A DNA stretch of 64,000 nt from Alentia gelatinosa. Taxonomy: Eukaryota > Annelida > Polychaeta > Phyllodocida > Polynoidae. The stretch is taken from NCBI GenBank assembly GCA_950022655.1, contig OX465579.1, positions 45,735,950-45,799,949 of the forward strand, in the 5' to 3' direction. The notes beneath the pieces are model-generated. The model was not told where the DNA came from. It was given only the letters and a program-made list of their open reading frames with translations, and ran no database searches. Positions 37,116 to 49,272 of this stretch are shown here, piece after piece. Numbering within the stretch: position 1 is the first letter of the stretch; each line of letters opens with the position of its first letter. Position numbers and translations under genes: made by a program.

Positions 37116-38220
37116 TGATAAAAAGTACATGTAGGAATCATATGTTAACCGGACAGTGGCTAATTCCAAATCCTACTGAAGTATGTATAACACCGACCCT
37201 CCCTTAACCATATGAATGCACTGTGTGTCTTCACTAGATAGTAAGGACATCTATATTCTGAATGGAAATGATAAATGCAATGTATTTCATAACAGAGCTG
37301 TAAATTATTAAAATTATTCCGTTCCCTTTTATGGGCGATATTAGATGCCACCAGAGACAGTGGACGGTCGCGGGAGATAAGAGAAGTGATGTATATATCT
37401 GGCCTTAATCTGACGAGAGGGGTAAAACATATTGTATAGATAGATGCGATATCATCCAGGCAGGTACATTGTAGCGGCAGATCTGGCGATTACACCAGCG
37501 CTTGGTAGGGAACATGCTGCCACTGCCTCCTGTGATCAGCTTTGCAACAGCTCCCACTAGTAACAGGGACACATAGAAGTCACCCCACTCTATCTACATG
37601 CGTTCAATGTGTGTTATAGACAATACCAATGAAAGGAGATCAGAGAACTACAGTTATAAATTATGTTTTTAGTATGGAACGAAAGAAATCGTAAGGATAG
37701 AAGTATATTTGAGTAGAGAAATACAAAAAAGAATAGAAGGTTTGAGTCTATTACTACACGAGATTCTCACTCTCGTGGGTCATCAGTCTCCAAGCCTAAG
37801 TCTAGTTCACTCTGTCTCTATGTGCGGGAGAGACTCCAAGCGGATACTACCAGAATCATAGTTTTTTTAGATATGGTAGGTAACTAAATGGCCTTGTGGA
37901 CAGGCGGCCAAAAATTCACGAGAGGTTGACGCGTAGTAATACACGAGCGCTAGCGAGTGTGTTACACTGTCAACCTCGAGTGGTTTACAGAGCCGCCTGG
38001 CGACATAATCATAGTTTGTTGCATTTATTATCCATCTTTTTGAATAGATTAAACCCACTAATTGTCATGTTAAAAGGTATAACAATAGGGACTATTTCTT
38101 TGCTCTTCAGCACAAAGGGGATATTTTTTTTAAGGTTTTTTAAAATTTAGACTGGGGGTAAGATTAGGTTCGGGATGCAAACCTATCTTCCATCTGCTTC
38201 AGATTCCCCGTATTTTCCCC
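37116..38220. other. No gene recognised
   Basis: AT-rich sequence with short, featureless open frames. No repeat boundaries noticed. Confidence 0.4.
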
Positions 38221-38224
38221 GTAT

Positions 38225-38486
38225 ACCATGGATTTGGACCAAACTATATGGCACCGTTACATAAAGCAAATATCGGAGACCTATCGGGAAGGTGCAAAAT
38301 TGTAGACAGATGTCTAGACATGCCAATCCACCATGCATCTGAATAGGTGTTTTTCGGTGCCTAATCGTAGAAACGTGCTCAACTACTCCGATATCAGGTG
38401 ACCTTCCGACGCGATTTTGATTTTCTATCGGGAGGTGCATCGTAGACCATATCGGTGCCATATCGTAGTAGGTGGACGCCGGGCCT
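38225..38486. mobile_element. TTAGGCCCGGCGTCCACC MITE family, copy with lost left end
   Basis: The sequence follows 42801-43088 closely from ATATGGCACCG to the right end GGTGGACGCCGGGCC. It includes GCAAATATCGGAGAC, GACATGCCAATCCACCA and CCTTCCGACGCGATTTT. The left 30-40 bases, which should carry the other inverted end, are replaced by unrelated sequence. Confidence 0.75.
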
Positions 38487-38639
38487 TATGGTATCTGACA
38501 TGTTTTATATAATATGTCGTGGTTTACTGAGTCTCCATACATTTTCAAGTATGTCTTTGTATACGATGGATAATACAACGCCTAGACCCACTATATACAG
38601 GTTCTATATACATTTATCTCCCACACCAGAACACTAAGA

Positions 38640-39170
38640 CTTTCACCAATCGGAAAGCCACCCCCAGAACTTTCACTCTCAAGACCCCTAGCCCTACTCC
38701 CTACAAGCCAAGTGCCTCCTAAAAATACCCTCTCAGATGATGACATGTATGTTCAGCTCATTCTCCAACCACGAAGAAAATGCACACTAAAATCCTTTGA
38801 AGCTCGAGGTGAGGCCTTATGTTTAAGATAATTCCACTGATTGAACAGATACTCTTAAACTATGATAAGGAAGAAATAGTAAGAAATACATCGATCGGCA
38901 TGTGTGAACCAATAGGTTACATAAGTAAGGGTACGCTCTATATTTTGAATTAAATGAACTTAAACTAGGATGCGTTAATATTACTCATGATGAGCCGAAT
39001 AACTACTACCTAACAACTATTTTGCATAAAACCTAGTGTCTTGGTGTAGAACTTTATCCCAATTCATAGAGTGAATTCCGTTGTAGAATTGAAGGTAGAT
39101 TGAAGAAGATGTATCGTTACTTTTACATTATAGATAGTGTAAAGTATCATTTGCACGGTGTGGTAAATTA
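38640..39170. other. No gene recognised
   Basis: AT-rich intergenic sequence, no structure seen. Confidence 0.4.
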
Positions 39171-39172
39171 TT

Positions 39173-39449
39173 TTATCCTACCCCTAATCAAAAACGCCAT
39201 AGGCTTAACATGGGATTTGTTTAAGTCATGGGTAGTGACATAAAGTGTAGTTTGTGCCACTACTTTCTGATACTGAAAAAGTATGGAAACAGGGTAGGAT
39301 AAAATCTAGACGCCACTCGTTTGAGTTTGAGCTTATTTATGCCACTCATTTTGTTGGCTCCGTAATGTCACTCGTCTTCGACTCGTGAAATTATGGAGCC
39401 ATCAAAATGCGTGGCATAAATAAACTCAGACTCAAACTCGTGACGTCTC
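39173..39449. mobile_element. Composite foldback element (TTATCCTACCC family, copy 2)
   Basis: Part one, 39173-39302, has the ends TTATCCTACCC and GGGTAGGATAA with GCCATAGGCTTAACAT inside. Part two, 39308-39449, is a hairpin with arms of about 59 bp (GAGTTTGAGCTTATTTATGC on one side) around a loop CACTCGTCTTCGACTCG. It matches the plan of 26866-27154 but has largely different arm sequence. Confidence 0.7.
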
Positions 39450-41170
39450 TTGATAGTCCTCTGACCCCTCGTTGTAGAACCTCAGAATGGGATTTCAAAT
39501 GCATATTGTTCTGTTGCTACAGTTCATAGATGTTTCAGTGGGAATCCACTAAACGTCTCGCCTTTTGTGTCACTCCCTCAGCCCATTCAATGAAAGCAAT
39601 ACATTGCAAAAAAAAGTGAATCTACGAACTTTAAAAAAATTTAAGTTCATTTTCTATAATATTTGACATATTCGACATTTTGTAATGCAGAACACACTAC
39701 CAGGGTGAAATGACCAACTGAATTTTCAATTTCGATTCTCTTTACCCTAGACCATGTTGGGAGCAAGTGGTCGTCAGAGAAAAACATCAATAATGAGGGT
39801 AACGCTAGCCACTCCACCCAGGCAGCCTCTGCAATATTATTCCCCAAACCATTAACTTCAAACGCCCAGGACCTATTAATAACAGCAGAACCGGGCTCGT
39901 TCTAGCTATCTCCATTGTCTCCATCGAGTTGACGTAATTTAGATGACATTCATATCTTATCTGGCAACTGACTAGGGGATAGAGGACGAATCCACTCTCG
40001 CTTTTCCTAGTTTCATTTTTCACTTTCTCTTAACCTTTGCCGACAGAATACTACTGCTTGCCTCTTCAACCCCACCTCACTTTCTTTGATTCCTATCTCC
40101 TATTCACTCATCTTCTTCCTTCCTCCTCTATTTCCATCACATGGTCTTCAATTCCACATTCACTTCCAAATTGCCAAATAGTCCTTCCATTTTCCTTTCC
40201 ACTCTATCCCATCCCCATCTCCCCGATGTCCTCCTCCTCTTCTCTCCTCTCCCTTCGCTACCGCTCCTCCTCAATTCCGGCATCACTCATACCTCGCCTT
40301 CAGCTTACTCAGTGGACCCCACCTGCATCTGCCTACATTGCTGAAGGTCAATGGCTGTCGGTCTACAGAGGCTGGCGCTACACCTTGGGCAAGTCGATGA
40401 GGTAATAGAGCAGATATAAAGATGTCCATCTTAATAGCTCAGTGCAGAACATTGAGATATCTGCCTGCTCGACTCAGGGAGGATTTTGGTGATTGTTGAA
40501 AGGAGGTAAAAGGGGGTGTGTAGTTTATTCCCAACAACACCCACCGAACTGCACCGTTCTCATATAGCAACCACCGCTCCACCACCCGCTGCCACCTATC
40601 ATCAGACTGAAACCATCACTGACAGGTGGATCCATCTCTCAGCAGACCTTATCCATGCTCAGCTGGCGGTCTATGAGTGACTGGGCAGATTTTCCAATTA
40701 CAACCGTTCATGATTTTGATGCTAGTTCCGGTACAGGTAAGTGAAAACAGAAGGCTGTCAGTGTCCCGCATACCGTAGTGACATCCCTATAATTACAACC
40801 GTTCTGAGCCTTGCCCTTACGATCAGTCTATGGATATACTAGAGTAGAAGCTGCCCTGTCCTATGAATTTGTGTGTATCTATATATGTAACTATGTATTC
40901 ATGTTTCGATTATATATATGTGTATGTGTGTATGTGTATTGTATCTACATAACATTTACAACATATACCATATATACATATATATGTGGTATATATGCTG
41001 TGAATGTTATATAGATACAGTACAATAAAACCGAATATACATGAGCTTATAAGTGGCTATATAATGTATATAAAATAATTTCTAGGTAAATGTATATAAA
41101 ATAATTTCTAGGTAAATATATATAAATAAATGTGTACTTATAGATACAGTGTATATTATACATGTATGTA
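39450..41170. other. No gene recognised; pyrimidine-rich stretch
   Basis: Sequence at 40040-40300 is rich in C and T on the + strand. It keeps a 122-codon frame open (40037-40405) that is mostly Ser, Pro and Leu. I regard it as compositional. The remainder is AT-rich. Confidence 0.4.
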
Positions 41171-41172
41171 TA

Positions 41173-41174
<2 letters not shown>

Positions 41175-41238
<64 letters not shown>
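41175..41238. repeat. (AT)n microsatellite
   Basis: About 32 AT units, uninterrupted. Confidence 0.95.
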
Positions 41239-41239
<1 letters not shown>

Positions 41240-41242
<3 letters not shown>

Positions 41243-42800
41243 TCATAAGAAGAAAGCAATCATGCTCCCATGATTACCTTGGTAGGGTCATTTTAATACA
41301 CAAGATAGTTTAATATGTTATGTTTAGCAGGAGCAGGTCTTTCAGTGTAAATGAATTATTCTCGAAAATACAGAAATGGAAACAGGGCGAGATGAACTGT
41401 AAGCGGCCAGACGGTGATATTTCTACCCGAGACGGGCAGCCCGCCTGCCGTGCCGCAATACCTCAGTAATCAGACCTGTGACTAGGCGGCGCTGATCCGT
41501 GATGGGCCAATCAGGAAACAGGATACACCACCAGTGTCGACCTCTGCTGTGGCTGCTGGCGATGGTAATGACGGGAATGAACCTGGCAGGGTAGCGAGGG
41601 GTTGATCGTTGTGGGTGATGGCGCATGAACGGTAGTGCATGCTGGGAGGTTCACTGTGGATTCTAATGGTAGTGATGGCTCGTGTGGTGATGTTGTGTAG
41701 CGTTCACTGATGGCTCAATGTGGGAAAAGGTCTATTCTGGATTGTGATAAAGGTGGGGATTTGACAACCCTCTATTGACGTTGTGGTTTAATGTTGATTG
41801 TGACGGTAGTGACAGCTACGGTAATGGTGCTATCGGATTTTGATATATATGTTTTCATGTGGAAAAATCAGTGTAAGTGGTGATATAAGAATGATTTATA
41901 GGGTAGAATGCAATGTCACAGAACAATGGTCAAAGGTAATTCTGGGTAGTAGATAGGTTGATGTGGCTTGTAATAATGCAATATTTCGCTATCGGTTATT
42001 CAGACACTATAGCGAAGCAATATCAGTAGCATACGCTGCGAGGCAAGCAGTTTGTTTACAGGAAGTGATGCCATATATTGATTTTCACACTGACAGAAAA
42101 TTATGGTGATAGAGTGTGGTGTTATAGATGGTTCCATGGAGATTCAATATTGGAGATGGTTTACTGGAGATACTGATATAAGAACCACATGGTGGGTATA
42201 TATCTTAAAGCCCCCGTGCCATGGTTGCGATGCGATCATCGCAAGGTGATAGCAACCGGGGGCTATTTTTAAAACTAAGAACTATATTGGCTGAACGATT
42301 ACGATTAGGACTAACCTCAGGGAGGGTGGTTGTGGCCCATTAGATTTTAGGTCAACTCTCGACTGTAGAACCGTCCCAAGGCGCTATAAATATCGTGTAA
42401 GGAGGTCAGGGTGAAGGTCGGGGTTTGCTCCGAATGCAGTCATTGGCTACTGGGACTACTCTATTCCTTATATGGTAGTTAATACAGGGGGACAACTCTG
42501 CGACAGTGACCACGATCGGAGTGTCAGTCCGTTTTTAAAAGAGGTCTGCATAATTCCAGCATATCTTGTGCAATTTATATTGTTTGTTCTTTTCCTTTCT
42601 CAGTGGAAGATGTTTTGTTATAAAAGATCAAACCCACCTAAAATCGGACCTAAAAGACGGTAAAATCTGTCGCCTTTTCAAAAACTAGAATAAAGATATT
42701 TTCACTGATCGTCTTGTAGGACTGTCCTCTATAAAAACAGATCACTTTAGGTAATGAGAATGCAACGAAGACCACGATAAGATCAATTCGTTAATCATTC
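41240..42800. other. No gene recognised
   Basis: Intergenic sequence with repeated GTGGTGATG-like wording at 41590-41850 but no clear unit. A small hairpin CCCCCGTGCCATGGTTGCGA...TAGCAACCGGGGG lies near 42212-42263. Confidence 0.4.
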
Positions 42801-43088
42801 TTAGGCCCGGCGTCCACCTACTACGATAGAATCGTAGACCTCCCGATATGGCACCGATACAAAAAGCAAATATCGGAGACATATCGGGAAGATGAAAAAT
42901 CGTAGACATATGTCTTGACATGCCAATCCACCACGCATTGTATGGGGGTTTTATCGGTGTCTAATCGCAGAAACGTGGTCAACTGCCCCGATAGTAGGTA
43001 ACCTTCCGACGCGATTTTCATTTTCTATCGGGAGGTGCATCGTAGGGCATATCGGTGCCATATCGTTGTAGGTGGACGCCGGGCCTAA
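42801..43088. mobile_element. TTAGGCCCGGCGTCCACC MITE family, complete copy
   Basis: The ends TTAGGCCCGGCGTCCACCTA and its reverse complement are perfect over at least 20 bases. The 288-base interior is AT-rich with many CGATA and TATCG motifs and is partly self-complementary. This is the best reference copy. Related copies lie at 38225-38486, 55115-55818 and 55853-57642, and a relative at 36367-37115. No coding capacity. I could not see an identical short duplication at the two edges. Confidence 0.85.
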
Positions 43089-43099
43089 GTTTTAAAAGC

Positions 43100-45740
43100 A
43101 CCTCCCTGGGCAAGGACAATAAAAGCGGTGGCAGATCCGTCGTATACCACATTATGAGCTGTTCATGATATGCGACGGAATCAATGCAGAGGTAAGGTGC
43201 TCTTTACGGTGAACCTTCTAACACTCAGCTAATACTCAATGCGGAATGTGAGTAAACTGTTGTCATGATCACCTTCATCAAAAATGAAGGTGTTAAGTAG
43301 GTACAAAATAATTTAGCACATTTTGTAGTAGTTATGGTACGATAAAACATTTTAACAGGGATAAGATACAGATCTTAGATAAGAACATGTTATGATACAT
43401 GGTAGTTGAATAGAAGGTAAGAGACGGTTAGTACGGAACAAGACATTTATATTGAGTTTCGTATTTACCGTCAATTTCCATCTATAGTTGTGTTCCTTGT
43501 TGAAGCATGGTAGGACGTTATATATTCACTATATAGCCAAATTTATTGCATTCTTATAGTAATTTTGAATTAAATCCCAAATTTGATCAAGTTGATCACT
43601 TCACAGACACTCACAGGACATCCTAACACTGTGGTACGGGTTTACATTTTTTAAACGAAAGCGAGGTTGGACTTGTGAACTCCAAGCATATATTTGGAAC
43701 TAACGCACAGCATAGAATGAATCTGGAGAATGATACACTGGGAGTTGGTCTCCAATCGTTAAACGCACATTTACAGAATAGCGGCCAAATATCAGCTGGG
43801 GGAGTGGAGAGATATTAACACATTTTCATGCATGCACGGTAATCACATCCGGCGTGTTGGACATCCAGGTTAGTCCTCTGGCGCTTTGTGATTTTGGAGA
43901 CGTTTTATACATTTCTTGTCAGGAGTAAGAATGCATAATGACCAAATATCGAGGTAAATAACATGGGGCATTCATGTAACATAGTTTAGATAGCCTATAT
44001 GAGCGAAATGAATCGATATCAACAAGTCGAAAGGATCGGAAGCAGTTGACACACAGACAGACTGTCAGTCTGCGTAACTTTGCAGTGCGGGAGCAAATTA
44101 TCATGTTAATCTGGTCAGCAAGTAGTGCTGTTTTAACTGTTAAACTAGCTGTTGCGTTGGTGCTGAAGGAAAAGATTCCCTCCAGAAAGTGGTTCTTGTA
44201 CCTAAGTGGAGTAGGTCATTTTCAAACTATATGGTGCTGAGGAATAGTCATAGATTGTATGATGTTATAAGAAGCTCGATATGGATTTAGATGCCATGGC
44301 ATGGCATGACTTTAATAGGAAAGGATGAGTAGTAGATGATTTAGTGGTTGATAGTAATGGAGCTGATAGCGACTATGATGATAATGTAAGAAACCAATAG
44401 ATTATACAGATCTGGCAGGTTTGAGGAAGTGGTGGAGATAGTCCCTGGGCCAATCTGGAAAACGGGCTTATTTAAGGAGTTGGCTGCCCCCCCCCCGAAA
44501 CATTTTTCTTTATTGTTTTATCTTGTAGATCCATCCTTCTAGTTAATATTTCCACTTATTGTCGCTCCAGCAAGTGGTTGGATTACCATTACAACAGCTG
44601 TTCATGAGACCTACCGTCAAAATGCCTGAACGCCTGTAATTATGAGTTTTGAATATCATTACTTGGTTCTGTGTTCTTTCAAGTATTACAATGACTCATT
44701 AGATGAAACGTTAGTATTGGAGTCCATATTCTGTTTCTATCTGGAATTATTATAGCAGTAACAAAATAAATGCATTGAAACGTTAACGTTTCATATAACA
44801 TAACATATTCTTCATAGAAAAAGAATATTCTATAAAAAAAAGAGGCAAAATCATGTTCATTATGGGTAATGCAGAGATGGGTGATGTAGGCCTTGGCAAT
44901 GGAAATGCTGGTAAATGCACTGAAAAGGCCAGGCAATATGATTTGGGAGATACAGGGTCTTGTCTTGGTGGATAGAGAGTAACTTGGTGAGTCACAGTGG
45001 TTCATGGTAGATTGTAGTTCGGTATGTGGTCTCAGGTGGCATTTTGTGGCGGTTGTTGATTCTAATAAGTCTAGGTCCAAGGTAATATTTACATAACAGA
45101 ACACGGCAGGTGGTATATGTCGGTGGTAAATATTAATTTCATTTTTCTATTTCCAGAAATATCTTATCGATCAAGCATTTTCAATGCAACGATTTTCAGA
45201 CGTTGTCATTTTGAGAACAGCACTACACATGGGATCATTTCCCGTATCATTAGAATCTCGATATATCTTAATTTGAGTTCTGCATTTTGCATCATATAGA
45301 AGATAATTTCCGTCGCATATTAATTGCAGAAGTAAGGCGGAGTAAAACATAACATCACGAAAGCGTGTTTATTACACTGGAGTTAATGATGCGGATATTG
45401 TAATGCTATAAAGGTGAATCCATAGAAGATATTATTAATGTTTTTTTTGTTTTTTTTATTAGTTTTGTTAAAATCAGTTTTTATTAGGGATAATGTTCCA
45501 TACATTAACGTCACCGAGTTCGGCAACACTGCCGTTCTTCCACTCGGGCCCTCACAAGTACATAATCCTGGTGTCCACAGTCGTACAATTTATTTGCCTG
45601 ATAGATTTTTATCGTGGTACGGTTCAATCATTTTAATGAAATGAGTGAAGATGAGATGGAATATATTAATACCATATCGCATCATTTTTTTGTGTGTGTA
45701 AAATATCTTCATTGAGTCCTTTTTTACATTCTTGCTGATT
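43100..45740. other. No gene recognised
   Basis: AT-rich intergenic sequence. Open frames up to 141 codons (44679-45104, - strand) lack domains or repeats I recognise. A C-tract lies near 44489. Confidence 0.4.
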
Positions 45741-46016
45741 TAACACAATATAGTAATTTCACTCAATAAAGAGGCGAAGGACCTCAGCCTAATCAAGGCT
45801 GCTTTTCTTGGTCCTGCCACGACAGGAGAAGATAAATTTGATAAAACAAGAGTCAAAAGTGTCAAAAGTGGTCATCTTAACACCAAGTTTCCTAACTTAA
45901 CACATATGAACAGTATACAGTATAGCATCTAATCCACAGGCATACCAATAATTCAAATTGTTTAGATTACATAGTCAAAATTGAGAGTACAATTATACCA
46001 TTGATCTACCTGCAGC

Positions 46017-46480
46017 TCAACCGACTGCCCAATATTTCTGTTTCATTAGAGTCCTAGTTAATGCTTTAAAGTACTTATAACTTTCAGTGTTTCTAACAAG
46101 AGTGTTTTGGCCATTCCACAATACTCCTCCATGATACAAAACCAAACGCATATACGGGACACAATTTGGCCTGTCTATGTATAGCACCGGAGCATCATGC
46201 AACCGAGTATTTTTCTTTCTATTATCAATGTACCGATATTCACGGGATCTTTTATACATAAAATTTAGCACATATGCTTCACGTCTATAAACCAAGTATG
46301 GGATTTTTGTCAATCTATGTAACTCATCAACCTGAGTACGCAGTTCAGATTTAAGGCATATACGTAGGGCCTTGTTTTGAAGAACTTGAAGAGCATCAGT
46401 ATATTTCGCAGCAGCACCATGATATAAGATGTCACCATAGTCAAAATAAGGTGATAAAGGTGATAGGAAATACTCTTTTT
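46017..46480 (-). pseudogene. LINE reverse-transcriptase C-terminal fragment
   Basis: On the - strand one frame runs from about 46480 to 46017. It shows SPYFDYGDILYHGAAAKY, then LQNKALRIC, LHRLTKIPYLVYRREAYV and YHGGVLWNGQNTLV, ending near KYFKALT. This is the region downstream of the RT catalytic motifs in Jockey/CR1-like LINEs. The upstream catalytic part is absent. The 3' flank on this strand (45770-46016) includes a short stem-loop (CTGTCGTGGCAGGACC near 45813) that may be its 3' UTR. Confidence 0.7.
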
Positions 46481-46489
46481 AATAAAATG

Positions 46490-46955
46490 GATAACTTATT
46501 ACCACTTAACAACTCAATTTATCTCCAGTTTTAAGATATTACAAACTAGGTTGAACGCAGACCACCGTTTGTCCCAATCGCCAATTCGACTGTACTAGTC
46601 AGCAATTCCAAACCGAATTCATTTGCAGTCGTAATCTGAGTTCATCACTTCACCTATTGGTCTAAACTATTCAACATTCCACACTAAATCCAGTTGCAAT
46701 CACAATCTGGGTTGTATAACGATATGTCGCTAAGCTTATACATGGACAGCATAACAATTAACAATTACAATAACAGTAGTAAATACAAAAGTGATCAGTG
46801 ACGGTGGTTTAGTAGTCGATCCATAACCTGGTGGGTTATAATCATAGCACGAACCGTACATATGTATGAATATGTCATCTCGAGCGTCAATGAGATTGTC
46901 CCATTTGACGTCATAATATGCCTGCTTATGTACGCGTAGATGTTGATCCCGTGCG
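46490..46955. other. No gene; two ~80-bp related segments
   Basis: Segments near 46612-46640 and 46690-46715 share TGCAxTCxxAATCTGxGTT, pointing to a small local duplication. An 81-codon frame at 46736-46981 has no domain. Confidence 0.3.
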
Positions 46956-46959
46956 AGGC

Positions 46960-47147
46960 CAGTTGGAGTTAGTTTATGCATATTTACGCCACTGTCAAAT
47001 TATAGGGGTCACCACTGTTGATCTTTTTACATTTACCATATATCAATCTCTGGAAAATTCATTCTTGTATTAGGAGTTTCGATTAAAGAATCTTTCTTAA
47101 ACCCTAGTGGGTATCATTTGAATAATTATATATAATAAAGACATTAT
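46960..47147 (+). repeat. TTTACGCCACTG dispersed repeat, copy 3
   Basis: Same order of motifs as 28548-28778 and 31021-31263: CAGTTGGAGTTA, TTTACGCCACTGT, GGGGTCACCACTGTTG, AACCCTAGTGGGTATCATTT, TATAATAAAG. Confidence 0.65.
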
Positions 47148-47211
47148 TTAAGGGGGACGGGTATGGCTGTGGGTGCGGTCGGGGGACCGGTTGGTGCTGC
47201 TCTAATACTAG

Positions 47212-47538
47212 GTTTGCACTGGGCCAAGACGGCCCCAGTGGCCACATTTCGGGGAGCACCATGGACAAAAATGTGGGGGACGTGATCGACTGGAGCCGGC
47301 AGTACAGGAAAACGTGGACAGGACAGTCTCCCTGGAAGTCCCCAAATTGGGGCCGCCGGTATCTCAGTGTATACAAAAAATTGTGACTTCCGTAACCATC
47401 GGCATTGACGCTCTACATTTCAGGAAAATGTGGCCATTGCGGCCACCATGGCCCAGTGTAAACCTGAAATCCATCTGGAGCGGCGCTGTACATTTCGGTG
47501 AAACGTGGCCGCCGGGGCCACCGTGGCCCAGTGTAAAC
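47212..47538. mobile_element. GTTTACACTGGGCC inverted-repeat element with three GGCC-rich arms
   Basis: The left end (47212-47250: GTTTGCACTGGGCC then GGCCCCAGTGGCCACATTTC) is an inverted match of the right end (47500-47538). A third arm of the same type lies inside at 47425-47463, in the same orientation as the right end. The unit may be one element with a duplicated end or two elements sharing a left end. GGCC-rich arms contrast with AT-rich flanks. The overlapping 85- and 90-codon frames are not supported as genes. Confidence 0.65.
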
Positions 47539-47694
47539 GTAGCATATAAGGAGTCGGTTAGCCGCAGCTGACAACGTGTGTATAGGGACTGTGGCTTGAC
47601 CTCTTTTTAAATTTTGTTTATCTCTCTATGTCTTTATCTCTCTCTCTATCTATAATATATATACGTATTCGCGTATATATATATATATATATAT

Positions 47695-47793
47695 ATATGA
47701 TATTAAATTGGCTTAGAAGAGATTACTGAAATATATAATAGAATGTTAATAATCACAAGACGAGTGTTTGGCGGAAAATAGAATAAATATGGC
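47695..47793 (-). repeat. Ngaro repeat B2 (outer 3' repeat)
   Basis: Nearly identical to B1 at 48127-48225. One visible difference is GTGTTTGGCGG versus GAGTTTGGCGG. It is followed, before A2, by about 93 bases not found elsewhere in the element. Confidence 0.85.
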
Positions 47794-47886
47794 TTTATTC
47801 AATAAATAACAATGGGACCTAGCCCTGCCTAAACATCTAGATTTACAGTAATCTAAAGATTATAAAACACCGAAATACATTAAGTA

Positions 47887-48130
47887 AGTTTAAAAATACG
47901 TGCTTCTAGTATCACAGGAGCTAGCAGAATAACGGTAAACACAGAAGAACGTGACGTAACGCGATGACTAATAGATGCGGTAGTCAAGCGGTAGTCAAGC
48001 GACTAACCTAGAAACGTGACGAGATAGATACACAACTAGATACGTCACGAATAGGTATGCTGCGGAGAGCTACACAGTAGACTTGCGGCAGCCTTAATAT
48101 ATATTCATATATTGAAATATATAGACATAT
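47887..48130 (-). repeat. Ngaro repeat A2
   Basis: Matches A1 at 51898-52142 with very few substitutions (for example TACGTGCTTC versus TATGTGCTTC). Contains a tandem CGGTAGTCAAG pair. It abuts B1 directly, as expected if B1-A2 represents the junction of the circular DNA intermediate. Confidence 0.9.
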
Positions 48131-48225
48131 GATATTAAATTGGCTTAGAAGAGATTACTGAAATATATAATAGAATGTTAATAATCACAAGACGAGAGTT
48201 TGGCGGAAAATAGAATAAATATGGC
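48127..48225 (-). repeat. Ngaro repeat B1
   Basis: Internal copy of the B repeat, directly after the recombinase frame (which ends at 48247) and directly before A2 on the - strand. Confidence 0.85.
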
Positions 48226-48246
48226 CAAACACCCGCCAAACACGAA

Positions 48247-49142
48247 TCACACAAGTGAATTCAAAACAACCTTGTCTGCCTCGATCTGGGAATAAAAGGT
48301 ATCATGCAAATATATGTAAGCTGCTCCAGATTTCCAATTCCCTCTGGACATGATGGCGCTAGTTGGTACACTGATGGACTGCAGAAACGTAGCCCCACCG
48401 TGGCGAAGAGAGTGAGAGCTCACCCCAGACTGGATACCTAGACTGGAAGACAACATTTTCAGTCTGTGATTGAAATATTGGTATGGCATGACAAACAGAG
48501 ATGAGGCAGACTTGAAAGAGAAAATATAATCATCCTCTGAAAAATGATTATCACAGATTACCCTTTTGGCCAACAAGGGGAGTGTGAGAGAATACCCAAG
48601 TAAATGGAATGCGGCTTCTCAGACAATTGATCTGTTTTAGATGAACGAACAATAATTTGCAAATGATCTGAGTGAAAAACAAAATCTTTTACCTTTAGGG
48701 CATGCATAGATTTTGTAAAATGACAAACCCGTAAAAGGCCTCTAAAACCTACGATGATACCTAACCAAAATATCATATCAGTTGAGTTTGAGGTATCAAG
48801 TTTGTAAAAGATCTTCAAAAGATCAGTCTGAGTAAAAGGATATTTCGTATCAGGAGAGATACCAATAGTACGAGTAATACCTTTAATAATCAACTTCAGT
48901 CTGTAATCTGAAGAAAAATCTTGGTAACCTTTAAGCCTTTGGAAAAACCAAAGGCCAGACAAATAATTTTTCACTGAAATTGGTGAAAGCGTTGAAGATA
49001 AGTGGAGAGCATATAAACCAGCTTGATTTGCTGTACATGGAAAAGGTATGAGATTATAAAGATTACAGAAATGATTATAATTCCTTAGCTGATTTTCCCG
49101 GGATTTCATGGTGTTTGCAGATACACCAGAGGACAGGTACAT
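48247..49142 (-). pseudogene. Ngaro tyrosine recombinase, one frameshift
   Basis: Two frames (49142-48558 and 48576-48247) join across a frameshift at about 48595. The first part has the core-binding region (SRENQLRNYNHFCNLY) and the first catalytic Arg box (GFRGLLRVCHF). The second has HSLRHGGATF, with intact H-x-x-R, and GNWKSGAAYIYLHD, which supplies the Trp and a candidate nucleophile Tyr. All catalytic boxes remain recognisable, and only the frameshift breaks the protein. The frame ends just before repeat B1. Confidence 0.85.
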
Positions 49143-49272
49143 CTCCAGCTGTTGTTGAAGTCCTAATAAACTCGTTCCTGGAGGTTAAGAGAACAACACA
49201 TGTTATTATCCAATAGGACTTTGTAACATTTCGACCTATAGCCATTATAGGTTATTCTTGATAGATAATCGG

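Noticed and set aside
40037..40405. 122-codon Ser/Pro-rich + strand frame
   Set aside because: Pyrimidine-rich composition explains the open frame, and no domain is seen.
41047..41259. Frame of alternating Tyr and Ile
   Set aside because: Translated (AT)n microsatellite.
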